NCBI GenBank assembly: GCA_913061265.1
Contig: CAJXVS010000001.1
Location: 372,001-436,000, forward strand
Direction of reading: 5' to 3'
Length of the DNA stretch: 64,000 nucleotides
DNA from: an uncultured Halobacteriovorax sp.
GTDB lineage: Bacteria > Bdellovibrionota > Bacteriovoracia > Bacteriovoracales > Bacteriovoracaceae
Positions 17,757-27,507 of this stretch are shown here, piece by piece; within the stretch, counting starts at the first letter, position 1, and every line of letters begins with the position of its first letter. The notes beneath the pieces are model-generated. The model was not told the DNA's origin. It saw only the letters and a list, made by a program, of their open reading frames with translations, and ran no database searches. The position numbers were made by a program, and so were the translations under genes.

Positions 17757-18782
17757 ATGCCTGTTGCTAATTATGAGCAGTACTGCCAAATGCTTGAAAA
17801 AGCGTCCAAAGAAAAATTCGCTTTTCCAGCGATTAACGTCACTTCAACTTCAACTGCCAATGCTGCCTTAAAGGCCTTCTCAGATATGAAGTCTGATGGG
17901 ATTATCCAAGTATCAACCGGTGGTGGTCAATTCGCTTCAGGACAAATGCATGGAGATATGGCCCTAGGAGCTATCTCAATTGCTCAGCATGTTCACTTAG
18001 TAGCTGAGAAACTAAATGTTTGTATTGCTCTTCACACGGATCATTGTCATCCAGATAAAGTCGAATCTTTTATGATTCCTCTTATTGAAGAAACAGAAAA
18101 GAGAAGAGCTGCTGGTCAGCCAAATCTTTTTAATTCACATATGTTCGATGGAAGTGAGCTTCCCCTTGAGCAAAATATTGCTACTTCAAGAGAGCTTCTT
18201 GAAAGATGCGCAAAAAGCCAAATCATCCTTGAAGTTGAAACTGGTGTTGTTGGTGGTGAAGAAGATGGAGTGAATAACGAAAACACACCAGCTGATAAAC
18301 TCTACACAACCCCAGAAGAGATGGTTCAGATTGCAAAAGAATTAAATCCACTTGGGAAGATCATGTACGCGGCCACTTTTGGTAATGTTCATGGAGTTTA
18401 TAAGCCAGGTAATGTTAAGCTTCGCCCAACTATTTTAAAAGATGGACAAGACGCTGTTGAAAAGGAACTAGGAAAAGACGATCGTCACCTTCTCGTTTTT
18501 CATGGTGGTTCAGGCTCAAACCTTGAAGAAATTCATGAAACTCTTGAGTATGGAGTTATCAAGATGAATGTCGATACGGATACTCAATATGCTTATACAA
18601 GACCTGTCGTTGATCATATGTTTAAGTATTATGATGAAGTCCTAAAGGTTGAAGGCGAAGTAGGGAATAAGAAAAGATACGACCCTCGCGCTTGGAGTAA
18701 AGCCGCTGAAAACGGAATGACTGATAGGATTATTCAATCGATCAAAGATTTAAAATCAGATGGGAAATCTATTCTTGCTTAA
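17757..18782 (+). CDS. fbaA: Fructose-bisphosphate aldolase, class II
   Basis: The 341-residue enzyme has AAAGGAG 6 nt before the ATG. It carries the zinc and substrate motifs of class II aldolases: PAINVTSTSTANA near the start, HTDHCHPDK near residue 93 (zinc His), the ETGVVGGEEDGV block, GNVHGVYKPG, and FHGGSGS near 245. Length and the GGEEDGV block fit the class IIA (E. coli FbaA) type. It cleaves fructose-1,6-bisphosphate in glycolysis and the reverse in gluconeogenesis. The stop codon interlocks with that of the convergent methyltransferase gene in TTAA. Confidence 0.92.
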   Translation: MPVANYEQYCQMLEKASKEKFAFPAINVTSTSTANAALKAFSDMKSDGIIQVSTGGGQFASGQMHGDMALGAISIAQHVHLVAEKLNVCIALHTDHCHPDKVESFMIPLIEETEKRRAAGQPNLFNSHMFDGSELPLEQNIATSRELLERCAKSQIILEVETGVVGGEEDGVNNENTPADKLYTTPEEMVQIAKELNPLGKIMYAATFGNVHGVYKPGNVKLRPTILKDGQDAVEKELGKDDRHLLVFHGGSGSNLEEIHETLEYGVIKMNVDTDTQYAYTRPVVDHMFKYYDEVLKVEGEVGNKKRYDPRAWSKAAENGMTDRIIQSIKDLKSDGKSILA

Positions 18783-19696
18783 TTCTTTTTAGCAATAATA
18801 GTTATGTTTAAACCCAAATTAAGACCTGTTATTTTTCTAAATATTTCAAGGGCCGTGTGAACCACGGTCCTTATTATATTCTTTAGCTTAAACTTTAAAC
18901 TATCACTTCCCCACATCTCACTTTCGGCCACGATACATTCAAGAGGCTCGAGTCCACACTTCGAGATAACCTTTGAAAGCGATCTCGATGAAAATAAGTT
19001 GATATGCCCAAAGTTATGAAAGATACCTCTATTGGAGATACCAAAGAAATTCGCTATATTTTGCTTAAAATGCTGAGGACCATAATGAGGAACCTTAATC
19101 ACAAGAACTCCCCCTGGTTTTAAAAGTTTACTGGCCGCTTCTATGACTCCTCTTGGTTCAAAAAGGTGCTCTAGAACATCAATTAATGTGATGACGTCAT
19201 ACTCTCCTGCATGTCCTTCAAAGTCTTGAACCTTGGTATTATGAACCACCATATTCAAGGTCTTGCTACAGTGTTCAGCCATGTTCTTATTTACTTCAAC
19301 ACCTTCCGCTTCGTAACCATGTTCAGAAGCAAACTTCATAAGATTGCCTCCAAAGCTACCGAGGTCTAATAGCTTTCCTTTAGAAGGTTGATATTTTTCA
19401 ATCAACTTAAAGGTTTGGACGAGAATAGAACTTTTGTAATTGGCATTATATTCAAAGCCAGGATCAAAATTGAATTGATAACGTTTTGTGAAAAAGTCCG
19501 GATCTGATGGAATCTCTTTTGAGAAAGCAAAACTACAGTCTTGGCACTTCAGTAGAGTGACCCAAGTTCCTGTAAAAGACTCGACGTCTTCATGAACCCC
19601 AGAACCAAATTCGTTTTTTTCAAACTTAACTGGTTTTGTGCGCTCACTATCACAGAGCGGACATTTTTTAAGAAGAAAGACTTCATGATAGGACAT
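18779..19696 (-). CDS. SAM-dependent methyltransferase with N-terminal zinc ribbon
   Basis: The 305-residue protein starts with a four-Cys zinc-ribbon-like segment (CPLCDSE at about 12, CQDCSF at about 51). A class I methyltransferase follows: LLDLGSFGGNLMKFA near residue 100 (SAM-binding), ITLIDVLEHLFEP, then LLKPGGVLVIKVP. This layout is common in enzymes that methylate sugars or lipids in surface-polysaccharide loci. The substrate is unknown. No strong ribosome binding site is visible. Confidence 0.75.
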   Translation of the reverse strand: MSYHEVFLLKKCPLCDSERTKPVKFEKNEFGSGVHEDVESFTGTWVTLLKCQDCSFAFSKEIPSDPDFFTKRYQFNFDPGFEYNANYKSSILVQTFKLIEKYQPSKGKLLDLGSFGGNLMKFASEHGYEAEGVEVNKNMAEHCSKTLNMVVHNTKVQDFEGHAGEYDVITLIDVLEHLFEPRGVIEAASKLLKPGGVLVIKVPHYGPQHFKQNIANFFGISNRGIFHNFGHINLFSSRSLSKVISKCGLEPLECIVAESEMWGSDSLKFKLKNIIRTVVHTALEIFRKITGLNLGLNITIIAKKN

Positions 19697-19745
19697 GGTC
19701 TTATTGTAACTGAGAAGGCCCCCAGAATATAGGGGCCAATATTAC

Positions 19746-22388
19746 TTAGTTTAAGATCTTACTAACAATCTCAAAGGTGTTTTTTGAAAGCCCTTCTACT
19801 TCGCTGAGAGCTTGTAGTTGGGTCTTCATTAGTTCTTTAGAATCTTTGTTTAGTCTACTGTAGTCTCTAAAAACCCCAGCAAGCCCAGAGGCCATTTGTG
19901 GATTAATTTTATCAATTTCTAGGATCTTCTTGGCCACATACTCATAACCTTTTCCGTCAGCTCTATGAAATTGAACAGCATTCCGAGCAAAAGCTCCAAG
20001 AAGACTTCTTACAAGGTTTGGAACTGTTTTATCATAGACACTGCTTGTCTCTAGCTCCATCACCCTTTCAAGAGTGTTATCAAACCTACAAGATCCTTGA
20101 ACCCCAAGCCACTTTTGCATAACAAGAGTTTCATGCTTCCATTTTTCGAAGAATTCATTAACGGCTTTATCTTTAAGATCAGTGGTGCAATTTATAAGAC
20201 AGCCCAGTGCTGAGATTTCATCAGTCATATTAGTGGCTGATTTGAATTGCTCATAACAAAGCTCATGTACATCTTTTGTATCTAGGGACACGAGATAACC
20301 GAGACAAGAGTTCTTAAGATCTCTCTCCCCGATTGAGTCTGGGTCCAGCTTATATTCTCTTGGAGTCTTAAGCTCATTATAAGTCTTTAAAAGTAGCTCT
20401 TTTGAATGTGCTGCTAATTCACTTTTTACCCAGCGTCTTACTTCGTGGAGTCCGTGATAATCAATAGGACTATGTCCTTGTTGCAAGATTGATTCACTTG
20501 GAAGGGAGAGGATCTCAGCTTTGATTGAATCATCAATACTAGAATCTTCTAAAACTTTCTTCCATGCGTCTTTATAATCTTGATCTAAAACAAGTTCCTT
20601 ACCGGCATGTTTTTCTTTTAAGTTATGAGAGACTAATCGACTCGCCATAACTTGAGCTGCTTCATAACGATTGAACTCATCCGTATCATTTCCTAATAAG
20701 AAGATAAGATCAGACTCAAGATAAGGAGTCTTAACTTTTATAGGTGCTGAGAAAGCTCTATTTAGAGAGACAACTGGCTCGCTTTCTACGTTTGAAAAAG
20801 TGAAGGTCTCAGTCTCTTTTGTTATATGTAGGATGCCTTGATCAATTTGTGGTTGCCCTTCTCTATTATCTAATTGAAGAGAAAGCTCTTCTCCAGCGCG
20901 GCTTAAAAGCGCTAGGCGAAGTGGGAAATGGTAAGGGCTTTTCTTATCTTGCTCTGGAGTGGGAGGACAAGATTGAGTAATGCTTAAGCTGTAAGTCTTC
21001 TCATTTTCCTTATAATCCCATTTTACATCTATAACAGGTGTTCCAGCTTGCTTATACCAAGTTTTGAACTGATCAAAGTTATAATTATCATTGGCAATAC
21101 TCATTGAATGAATAAAGTCCTCCGTTGTTACGGCTTGACCATCAAAGAGTTCAAAGTACTTATCCATCCCAGATCTAAAACCTTTTTTTCCAAGAAAGGT
21201 TTCAATCATACGAATAACTTCAGCCCCTTTGTCATAGATGGTTGAAGTATAGAAGTTATTAATCTCCATATATGATGGCGGCTTAATAGGATGGGCTGTA
21301 GGGCCTGCATCTTCACGGAATTGATGATTTCTTAGGATGTCGACGTCCTGAATTCTCTTAACAGCGTGAGAGTTCATATCTGAAGAAAATTCTTGGTCCC
21401 TATAAACAGTAAGACCTTCTTTAAGAGTTAATTGAAACCAATCACGGCATGTGATTCTGTTTCCAGTCCAGTTGTGAAAATACTCGTGTCCAACAACTCC
21501 TTCTATGCCAAGGAAGTTATCATCAGTTGCCGTCTCAGGCTTTGCTAGAACGTAGGCAGAGTTAAAGATATTAAGGCCCTTGTTCTCCATAGCTCCCATA
21601 TTAAAAGAGTCCACAGCAACGATCATGTAGATATCAAGGTCGTACTCAAGACCATAAGTATCCTCATCCCACTTCATGGATTTCTTTAAAGATTCCATGG
21701 CGTGACCACACTTATCTTCATTTCCCTTGTCACAAAAGATTTGAAGTAAGATCTCACGGTTCTTCATCGTGGTATAACTAGATTCAACAAGACCTAGATC
21801 TCCGGCCACTAAGGCATAGAGATAAGAAGGCTTTGGAAACGGATCTTCCCAAACAACAAAATGCCTACCATCTTCAAGATCTCCTCTTTCAAGAGGATTC
21901 CCATTAGAGAGAAGAGTTGGGTAGAGCTTCTTGTCGGCTATCACTTTAGTGGTGAACCGGGCCATCACATCTGGACGGTCTATATAATAAGTAATTCTTC
22001 TAAAACCTTCTGGTTCATTTTGAGTGCAGAAGATGCTACCTGATTTATAAAGTCCATCGAGGGCCTTGTTAGCTTCAGGGTTGATTTCATTTTCAATTTC
22101 TAAAGTAAATTTCTCGGGTACGTCTTTTATCGTTAAAAGCTCATCAGTGAATTCCATACGATCTGCCTTAAGCAGAACTCCATCAATCTTAGCGCTCTTA
22201 AAAACCAATTGCTCACCGTTGAGAACAAGTGGAGCTGAAGAGACAGATCCAGTAGCTTCAACTTTCATAGTACTTAGCACCTTCGTGGCCGTATCATGGA
22301 GGTCGAACTCTAGGTTTATCTCAGTGATCGTAAAATCAGGCTTCTTGTAATCCTTGAGATAAATAGTCTGAGGAGTGGCATGTTTCAT
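19746..22388 (-). CDS. pepN: Aminopeptidase N (M1 family)
   Basis: The 880-residue protein has the size and organisation of E. coli-type PepN. The substrate motif GAMENKGLNIFN is near residue 263, the zinc motif HEYFHNW near 300, and the third ligand Glu lies in LKEGLTVYRDQEF. It is cytoplasmic (no signal peptide) and removes N-terminal residues from peptides. AAGGATAC lies just before the ATG. It is a monocistronic unit. Confidence 0.95.
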   Translation of the reverse strand: MKHATPQTIYLKDYKKPDFTITEINLEFDLHDTATKVLSTMKVEATGSVSSAPLVLNGEQLVFKSAKIDGVLLKADRMEFTDELLTIKDVPEKFTLEIENEINPEANKALDGLYKSGSIFCTQNEPEGFRRITYYIDRPDVMARFTTKVIADKKLYPTLLSNGNPLERGDLEDGRHFVVWEDPFPKPSYLYALVAGDLGLVESSYTTMKNREILLQIFCDKGNEDKCGHAMESLKKSMKWDEDTYGLEYDLDIYMIVAVDSFNMGAMENKGLNIFNSAYVLAKPETATDDNFLGIEGVVGHEYFHNWTGNRITCRDWFQLTLKEGLTVYRDQEFSSDMNSHAVKRIQDVDILRNHQFREDAGPTAHPIKPPSYMEINNFYTSTIYDKGAEVIRMIETFLGKKGFRSGMDKYFELFDGQAVTTEDFIHSMSIANDNYNFDQFKTWYKQAGTPVIDVKWDYKENEKTYSLSITQSCPPTPEQDKKSPYHFPLRLALLSRAGEELSLQLDNREGQPQIDQGILHITKETETFTFSNVESEPVVSLNRAFSAPIKVKTPYLESDLIFLLGNDTDEFNRYEAAQVMASRLVSHNLKEKHAGKELVLDQDYKDAWKKVLEDSSIDDSIKAEILSLPSESILQQGHSPIDYHGLHEVRRWVKSELAAHSKELLLKTYNELKTPREYKLDPDSIGERDLKNSCLGYLVSLDTKDVHELCYEQFKSATNMTDEISALGCLINCTTDLKDKAVNEFFEKWKHETLVMQKWLGVQGSCRFDNTLERVMELETSSVYDKTVPNLVRSLLGAFARNAVQFHRADGKGYEYVAKKILEIDKINPQMASGLAGVFRDYSRLNKDSKELMKTQLQALSEVEGLSKNTFEIVSKILN

Positions 22389-22549
22389 CTTTGTATCCTT
22401 TATTTTCTTCTTTATAGGGCTCGGATTATGCCTTAAAAAGCTAACGATTGTCAGTTTTTAAAAGCCTTTAGATTTCGAGTGCTTGCGACAAATTTTGCCT
22501 ACTTAGTTCACTTTTTTTTAATCCGTTTTCAGTTTAAAATAGAAGCACC

Positions 22550-23299
22550 ATGACTAAACGAGATCCGAATAAAAAACACTATTTCGATGAGGTTGCCCTT
22601 CAGGAAATGAAGGACCTTATGCCGACTTTGATTGAATCAAAGGCGGAAGTGAATATTTGGGAACAAGGTAAACATGAAGATGTTGAGTTTTATAAATGCA
22701 CAAGTGGTGACGAAGAGAGCATGCAGCTTTTCTTAGAAAACCAAGGTGGCTTTCTTTCAAAACTAACCGGCTCTTCCCTAAAAGACAAAGACGTCTTTAT
22801 TAAGTTTACCATAGGGAAAATGCAGTATTTTACGACTTCTTTATTACAGCAAGATGAAACCTCTAAAGACTATATTTTAACTTTTGATCGTAAGGTTTAT
22901 AAGTCTCAACAAAGATCAAATTACCGTCTTATGTTCTCTTCAAGCGTTACTATTCAATTTAAGATTGATGATGAAGTCTTTGATGGCCTAGATATCTCAG
23001 CCGGTGGAACAAGCATCGAAGTGCCTGAATCTGAAGCCGATAGGTTCGCTAAAGATAAAGAGTTTAGCGAGTGCCAATTAAGACTAAATACCTTCAAAAC
23101 AGATATAGCGCAATGCAAGGTAGCAGGATCCTGGGTGGCCAAAGATAGTTTGGGCCAGCCAAATGGAAATATTAAGCTCGGAATTGCCTTTTTAAATGTC
23201 GATAAAAAGACTGAAGAGAAGCTTTTTCAAGAGATTAACTCTGAAGCAAGGGCTGAAGAGATGCGTAAGATGATGGCCAAGCGCGCCGCGTCTAAATAA
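22550..23299 (+). CDS. PilZ-domain c-di-GMP-binding protein
   Basis: The 249-residue protein has a beta-rich N-terminal domain (about 1-110) of the type found in YcgR-like flagellar-brake proteins. A PilZ domain follows, with the c-di-GMP motifs QRSNYR near residue 121 (both Arg kept) and DISAGG near 148. It probably binds c-di-GMP and passes the signal to a partner through its N-terminal domain. It lies upstream of the serine palmitoyltransferase gene on the same strand, with a gap of about 110 nt, so it may have its own promoter. Confidence 0.8.
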   Translation: MTKRDPNKKHYFDEVALQEMKDLMPTLIESKAEVNIWEQGKHEDVEFYKCTSGDEESMQLFLENQGGFLSKLTGSSLKDKDVFIKFTIGKMQYFTTSLLQQDETSKDYILTFDRKVYKSQQRSNYRLMFSSSVTIQFKIDDEVFDGLDISAGGTSIEVPESEADRFAKDKEFSECQLRLNTFKTDIAQCKVAGSWVAKDSLGQPNGNIKLGIAFLNVDKKTEEKLFQEINSEARAEEMRKMMAKRAASK

Positions 23300-23408
23300 A
23301 CTAATCCCCTTTACATCGCCGCATACAAAATACTCACATAGTTGACTATGACACTTGCCCTTTATATACCACAGTGCACATAAAGTTATGAATAGATTGG
23401 GGACTATA

Positions 23409-24614
23409 ATGGGGAATTCAACTTATACTCATCGCATTTTAGATACGGCGAATATGCTAAAGGATAATAATCTTTATCCATTTTTCAGGGCCATTGAAGC
23501 TAGCGATGGAACAACTATTACTCACGATGGTATCGACATGGTGATGATTGGTTCTAATAACTACTTAGGTCTTACCCATCACCCTTATGTTCAAGAAGCC
23601 GCCATCAAGGCCATCGAAAAATTTGGAACCGGTTGTACTGGTTCTCGTTTTCTCAATGGAAACCTTACCATCCACGAAGAATTAGAAGAAAAACTAGCCA
23701 GATACTTAGGTCATGAAGATGCCATTGTTTTTTCAACTGGCATGCAAACAAACCTAGGTGCCCTAGCAGCTCTTTGTGGTCCAAAAGACTGTATGCTCTT
23801 TGATAGCGAAAACCATGCTTCGATGATCGATGCTTCAAGACTTGCTCTTGGACCAACTTTTAAATGGAAGCACAACGATATGGAATCTCTTGAAGAGGTT
23901 CTAGCTTCTAATATCAACCGTTTTAACAGAGTCACTATTGTTGCTGACGGTGTCTTTTCAATGACTGGGGATGTCCTTAGACTTCCTGAAGTTGTGGCCT
24001 TAGCTGAAAAGTATGGCGCTCATATCTACCTAGATGATGCCCATGGTATCGGTGTAATGGGAGACCGTGGACGCGGAACTATGAATCACTTTGGTGTGAC
24101 TGATAAGATTAATTATAATATGGGAACTTTCTCAAAGTCTTTTGCTTCTATTGGTGGAGTTATCTCTGGATCAAGTGAAGCTATGGATTATGTAAGACAT
24201 ACTGCTAGAAGCTTTATGTTTTCAGCTTCAATGGCGCCAGCTTCGGTGGCGACTGTTTCAGCTTGTATTGATCTTTGTGAAAAAGATAATTCAATTCATG
24301 AAGCTCTTTGGGGGAACGTAGATTTTATTCAAAAAGGATTTAAAGAACTTGGTTTTTATACCTATAACTCTGAAACTCCTATCGTTCCTGTCTTTATTGG
24401 GGATGATTTAAAGGCCATGCAAGTAACACAATTTCTTAAAGAAAATGGTGTCTTTGCTACTCCTGTTATCTCTCCAGCTGTTCCAAAAGGTGAAGCCTTG
24501 ATTAGAACCAGCTATATGGCCTCGCATAAAAGAGAACATTTAGAAAAAGTTTTAGATGTCTTTGAAAAAGCTAAGAAGGCCTTAGATATTCCAACAGGTC
24601 ACAGACTGCATTAA
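23409..24614 (+). CDS. spt: Serine palmitoyltransferase-like alpha-oxoamine synthase
   Basis: The 401-residue start at MGNSTYTH is preferred because GGGGA lies 5 nt upstream; a TTG at 23355 or ATG at 23388 would extend it. It is a PLP enzyme of the alpha-oxoamine synthase family: GSNNYLGLTHHP, GTGCTGSRFLNG, ENHASMIDASR, the DDAHGIGVMG block, and the PLP Lys in GTFSKSFASIGG (Lys243). This family includes serine palmitoyltransferase, 8-amino-7-oxononanoate synthase and 2-amino-3-ketobutyrate CoA ligase. Serine palmitoyltransferase is favoured because the next genes match ceramide-synthesis partners and no biotin or threonine genes are near. It would condense serine and acyl-thioester to 3-oxosphinganine. 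Confidence 0.75.
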   Translation: MGNSTYTHRILDTANMLKDNNLYPFFRAIEASDGTTITHDGIDMVMIGSNNYLGLTHHPYVQEAAIKAIEKFGTGCTGSRFLNGNLTIHEELEEKLARYLGHEDAIVFSTGMQTNLGALAALCGPKDCMLFDSENHASMIDASRLALGPTFKWKHNDMESLEEVLASNINRFNRVTIVADGVFSMTGDVLRLPEVVALAEKYGAHIYLDDAHGIGVMGDRGRGTMNHFGVTDKINYNMGTFSKSFASIGGVISGSSEAMDYVRHTARSFMFSASMAPASVATVSACIDLCEKDNSIHEALWGNVDFIQKGFKELGFYTYNSETPIVPVFIGDDLKAMQVTQFLKENGVFATPVISPAVPKGEALIRTSYMASHKREHLEKVLDVFEKAKKALDIPTGHRLH

Positions 24615-24623
24615 GAGCTGACT

Positions 24624-25736
24624 ATGGTTGAAATCAAAGAAGTCATCACGAAAAAAGATCTTAAGAATCTCTTAGAACTTCCTTGGAAGCTTTATAGAAA
24701 TGATTCAAATTGGGTGGCCCCTTTAAAAATGGCACTCAAAGATATCTTCAATCCAAAACACCCTTTTTATGAAACCAGCAGAACCAAGTCCTGGCTTGCC
24801 TTTGATAAAGGTAATATCGTGGGCAGAGTGGTTGCAGTGGTCAATGATCATCATAATAAATTTCATGATGAAAAGGTTGGCTTCTTTGGATTCTTTGAAA
24901 CAATTAATGATGATTTTATTGCCCATACTCTTTTTGAGACCGCAGAGAAGTGGCTTAAAGAGCAAGGCATGACTAAGGTCATGGGCCCAGTTAACCCTTC
25001 TACTAACTATGAAGTGGGAACCTTAGTCGAAGGTTATGAAGATCCACCGCAGATCATGATGACCTACAATCCCTCTTATCATAAAGAGTTGATTGAAAAG
25101 AATGGCTACACTAAGGCCAAGGACTTAATCGCTTATAAGGTGATGGTTCCTTTTGAAATGCCTGAGAAAGTGGTCCGTGTTGCCGATCGAATTCTAGAGA
25201 AGAGTAAAGTTAAGTTTAGAACTGTTAAGAAGAGTGATTGGAACAACGAAGTTCTTCGTATGCATGATATTTATAATGATGCCTGGGAAAAGAACTGGGG
25301 CTTTGTTCCTATGACTGATAATGAATTCTTTCATACAGCGAAGGACCTAAAGTCAGTTATTGATGAAAGGCTTATCCTAATGGCAGAAGTTGAAGGTGAA
25401 GTTGTAGGCTTCGCTGTTTGTCTTCCTGATGTTAATCAAGTGCTAGCTCATAATCCCTCAGGAAAGCTTTTTCCCACGGGAATCTTTAAGCTTCTCAATA
25501 TGAAGAAATACGTTAAGCGCTGCAGAGTCATCACCCTAGGGTTAAAGCCTAAGTACCGTAAGATGGGATTGGCCGCTGTTATGTACCGCCAGCTTCAAGA
25601 TAATATTGTGGCCTGTGGCTACAATGAAGTTGAGATGAGCTGGGTGCTTGAAGATAATTTAGAGATGTGTAAGCCTCTCGAGCTTATGGGCGGAAAGATC
25701 TATAAGCGCTACCGCGTGTTTGAAAAGAACCTATGA
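24624..25736 (+). CDS. GNAT-fold N-acyltransferase, bacterial ceramide synthase candidate
   Basis: The 370-residue protein has the conserved opening of a large GNAT-like family (LPWKLYRNDSNWVAPL, then NPKHPFYE, then GFFGFFE). The acyl-CoA-binding region lies near residues 285-330 (VITLGLKPKYRKMGLAAVMYRQL). This is longer than simple acetyltransferases. Bacterial ceramide synthase (bCerS of Caulobacter) is a GNAT-type N-acyltransferase in a locus with spt and cerR; membership in that family is my inference from fold and gene order. It lies 9 nt after spt and overlaps the next gene as ATGA. It would N-acylate a sphingoid base. Confidence 0.6.
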   Translation: MVEIKEVITKKDLKNLLELPWKLYRNDSNWVAPLKMALKDIFNPKHPFYETSRTKSWLAFDKGNIVGRVVAVVNDHHNKFHDEKVGFFGFFETINDDFIAHTLFETAEKWLKEQGMTKVMGPVNPSTNYEVGTLVEGYEDPPQIMMTYNPSYHKELIEKNGYTKAKDLIAYKVMVPFEMPEKVVRVADRILEKSKVKFRTVKKSDWNNEVLRMHDIYNDAWEKNWGFVPMTDNEFFHTAKDLKSVIDERLILMAEVEGEVVGFAVCLPDVNQVLAHNPSGKLFPTGIFKLLNMKKYVKRCRVITLGLKPKYRKMGLAAVMYRQLQDNIVACGYNEVEMSWVLEDNLEMCKPLELMGGKIYKRYRVFEKNL

Positions 25737-26710
25737 AGATTCTCGTTACCGGTGCTACTGGCTTTGTGGGCTCTCATCTAGTGGATCTCTTGCATAAAGA
25801 TGGTCATGAGATCTACTCGTTAATCAGATCTCCCGCTAAGGCGGCCGAATTTGAAGTCAAAGGTACATTGATAGAAGGAAGCTTAAGTTCTCATCAAGAG
25901 AACCCTTGGGTAGCTTCCCTTCCTGAGGACCTTGAGGCGGTTGTTCATACTGCTGGAATCGTTCACGCAAGTAATACTGATGAATTCTATAAAGTGAACA
26001 CTCATTGCACTCTTCAGTTAGGGAGCGATCTTATGGGGCGTTACCCTAAGCTTAAGTTCATTCTTATCTCCTCTTTAGCGGCCGCTGGGGCCTCGGAGAA
26101 GGAGCTGAGTGAATCGAGCCTAGAAGAACCTCTAAGCGAGTATGGGAAGTCTAAATTAGCAGCAGAACAAATAGTCAAAGACCACTTTCCTAAAGAATGG
26201 GAGAAAACAATCATCCGTCCTCCAATGGTCATAGGCCCAAGAGACCCTGCCGTCCTTGATGTTTTTAAGATGGTTAAATCTGGCTTTGTTCCAGGAGTTG
26301 GATTAAAAGCTGGCCTCAAAGCTTATAGTTTTGTTTGTGTCTTTGACCTGATCAAGACTATAGAACTAGCCCTTCAAGATTCAAGAGAAGAAACTCAGGT
26401 TTATTTTTCAAGTTATCCAAAGCCAATTAGATTTGATTCTCTTCTCACCTCCATCGCCTCACACTTAGAGAAACGAAATCCCATCATCATTCCCCTTCCA
26501 ACAGGGATGATTAAAATTGTTTCAAAGCTCATACCAAAGCTCGCCCCAAAGGCGCGTTTAACAGAAGATAAATTAAAAGAGATTATTCCCAAGGCCTGGC
26601 TTTGTTCATCTGAGAAGTCTGTTAAGGAATTAGGTCAATCTTATGAATGGAACTTAGAAAGAACGATCGAGGTTACTTTAAAGGATTATCAATCGAGAAG
26701 TTGGCTCTAA
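25733..26710 (+). CDS. NAD(P)-dependent epimerase/reductase, candidate ceramide-pathway reductase (CerR-like)
   Basis: The 325-residue protein is an extended SDR: GATGFVGSHLVDLL near residue 7, SSLAAAG near 113 and YGKSKLAAEQ near 138 (Tyr and Lys of the active site). In Caulobacter an NAD-dependent epimerase-like protein (CerR) reduces the 3-oxo group during ceramide synthesis and is encoded beside spt. The same order here (spt, acyltransferase, SDR, with ATGA coupling) supports that role, though the fold alone would also fit a sugar epimerase. Its stop interlocks with the convergent PAP2 gene in CTAA. Confidence 0.65.
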   Translation: MKILVTGATGFVGSHLVDLLHKDGHEIYSLIRSPAKAAEFEVKGTLIEGSLSSHQENPWVASLPEDLEAVVHTAGIVHASNTDEFYKVNTHCTLQLGSDLMGRYPKLKFILISSLAAAGASEKELSESSLEEPLSEYGKSKLAAEQIVKDHFPKEWEKTIIRPPMVIGPRDPAVLDVFKMVKSGFVPGVGLKAGLKAYSFVCVFDLIKTIELALQDSREETQVYFSSYPKPIRFDSLLTSIASHLEKRNPIIIPLPTGMIKIVSKLIPKLAPKARLTEDKLKEIIPKAWLCSSEKSVKELGQSYEWNLERTIEVTLKDYQSRSWL

Positions 26711-27507
26711 AAAGTGAAGCTGACCTTTGGTCCCCAAGTTTTTTTATAATAAAGCATCCCAACTTCTACATCATGCTCTAACCACTTCTTATAAAACTCG
26801 TGGTTACCAGAATAGTTAGCCGCTTTTCTCACTCCTTCAGAAGCAAAAGCAGTAAAAAAGAAGGCGCCTACAATATCTGAAAGATAGTGCTTACCATCTT
26901 GCATTCTTTGAAGCCCAGAGACGAGGGTGAAAACTAAAGGTATAGTCGACCATGCTGGGCCGTAGAATTGAAGGGTTTTAAAAAAGAGAGTTGAATAAGG
27001 CATGATATGACCAGAAGGCCAAGATGAATCCCCTCTAAATTCTTTTTCCCAAAAAGAGACATTATCTGAACTAGGTCTCTTATGAATCTGTATATAGCTA
27101 ACCAGACCACTCTCACCGAGAGCTAAGTACATAGCCGCAGCATACTCCATGGCAAAGCGCTGAAGCTTTGTGTCCTTAGATTTCTTACCAAGGTACCAAG
27201 TTCCCATAGCAGCGAAAGGAAAGTTAAAGAAAACGCCAGCATCTCCAATATGATTCACAATATTTTTAATATCTTTTGAAGCTGTTAAGGCGGCCACTCT
27301 ATCGTCGTGCTCAAAGGCGTACCAGCTAGCCGCAGCTCCAGCCCCTAGATAGTAGAGGTTATTTCTAGTGGTAAATTGAAGATAAGAGCCCTGAAGCATA
27401 AGGGAAACGGTGGTTTTAATATCAGTCCAACCATCGTCAGTTGGAGCGCTCTCACTCGCTTCTAGATTTAAACTAATTAGGGTCAACAGAATTATTAAAT
27501 ACTTCAT
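26707..27507 (-). CDS. PAP2-family membrane phosphatase
   Basis: The start at MKYLIILLTL is set by a TAATG overlap with the hydroxylase stop and gives a signal peptide; an upstream in-frame start is ignored. The 266-residue protein carries the three PAP2 motifs: KRP near residue 141, SSWPSGH near 163, and KHYLSD near 205, with Arg in GLQRMQDG. The usual SR-x6-H-x3-D motif is thus slightly altered (Gln-Arg). PAP2 enzymes remove phosphate from lipid phosphates at the periplasmic face. The genomic setting suggests a lipid substrate such as sphingoid- or ceramide-phosphate, but isoprenyl diphosphate or lipid A are possible. Confidence 0.75.
   Translation of the reverse strand: MKYLIILLTLISLNLEASESAPTDDGWTDIKTTVSLMLQGSYLQFTTRNNLYYLGAGAAASWYAFEHDDRVAALTASKDIKNIVNHIGDAGVFFNFPFAAMGTWYLGKKSKDTKLQRFAMEYAAAMYLALGESGLVSYIQIHKRPSSDNVSFWEKEFRGDSSWPSGHIMPYSTLFFKTLQFYGPAWSTIPLVFTLVSGLQRMQDGKHYLSDIVGAFFFTAFASEGVRKAANYSGNHEFYKKWLEHDVEVGMLYYKKTWGPKVSFTF

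Noticed and set aside
23355-23408. Longer N-terminus for the serine palmitoyltransferase-like protein
   Set aside because: It would begin at TTG without a ribosome binding site. The ATG at 23409 has GGGGA close by and fits family length better.
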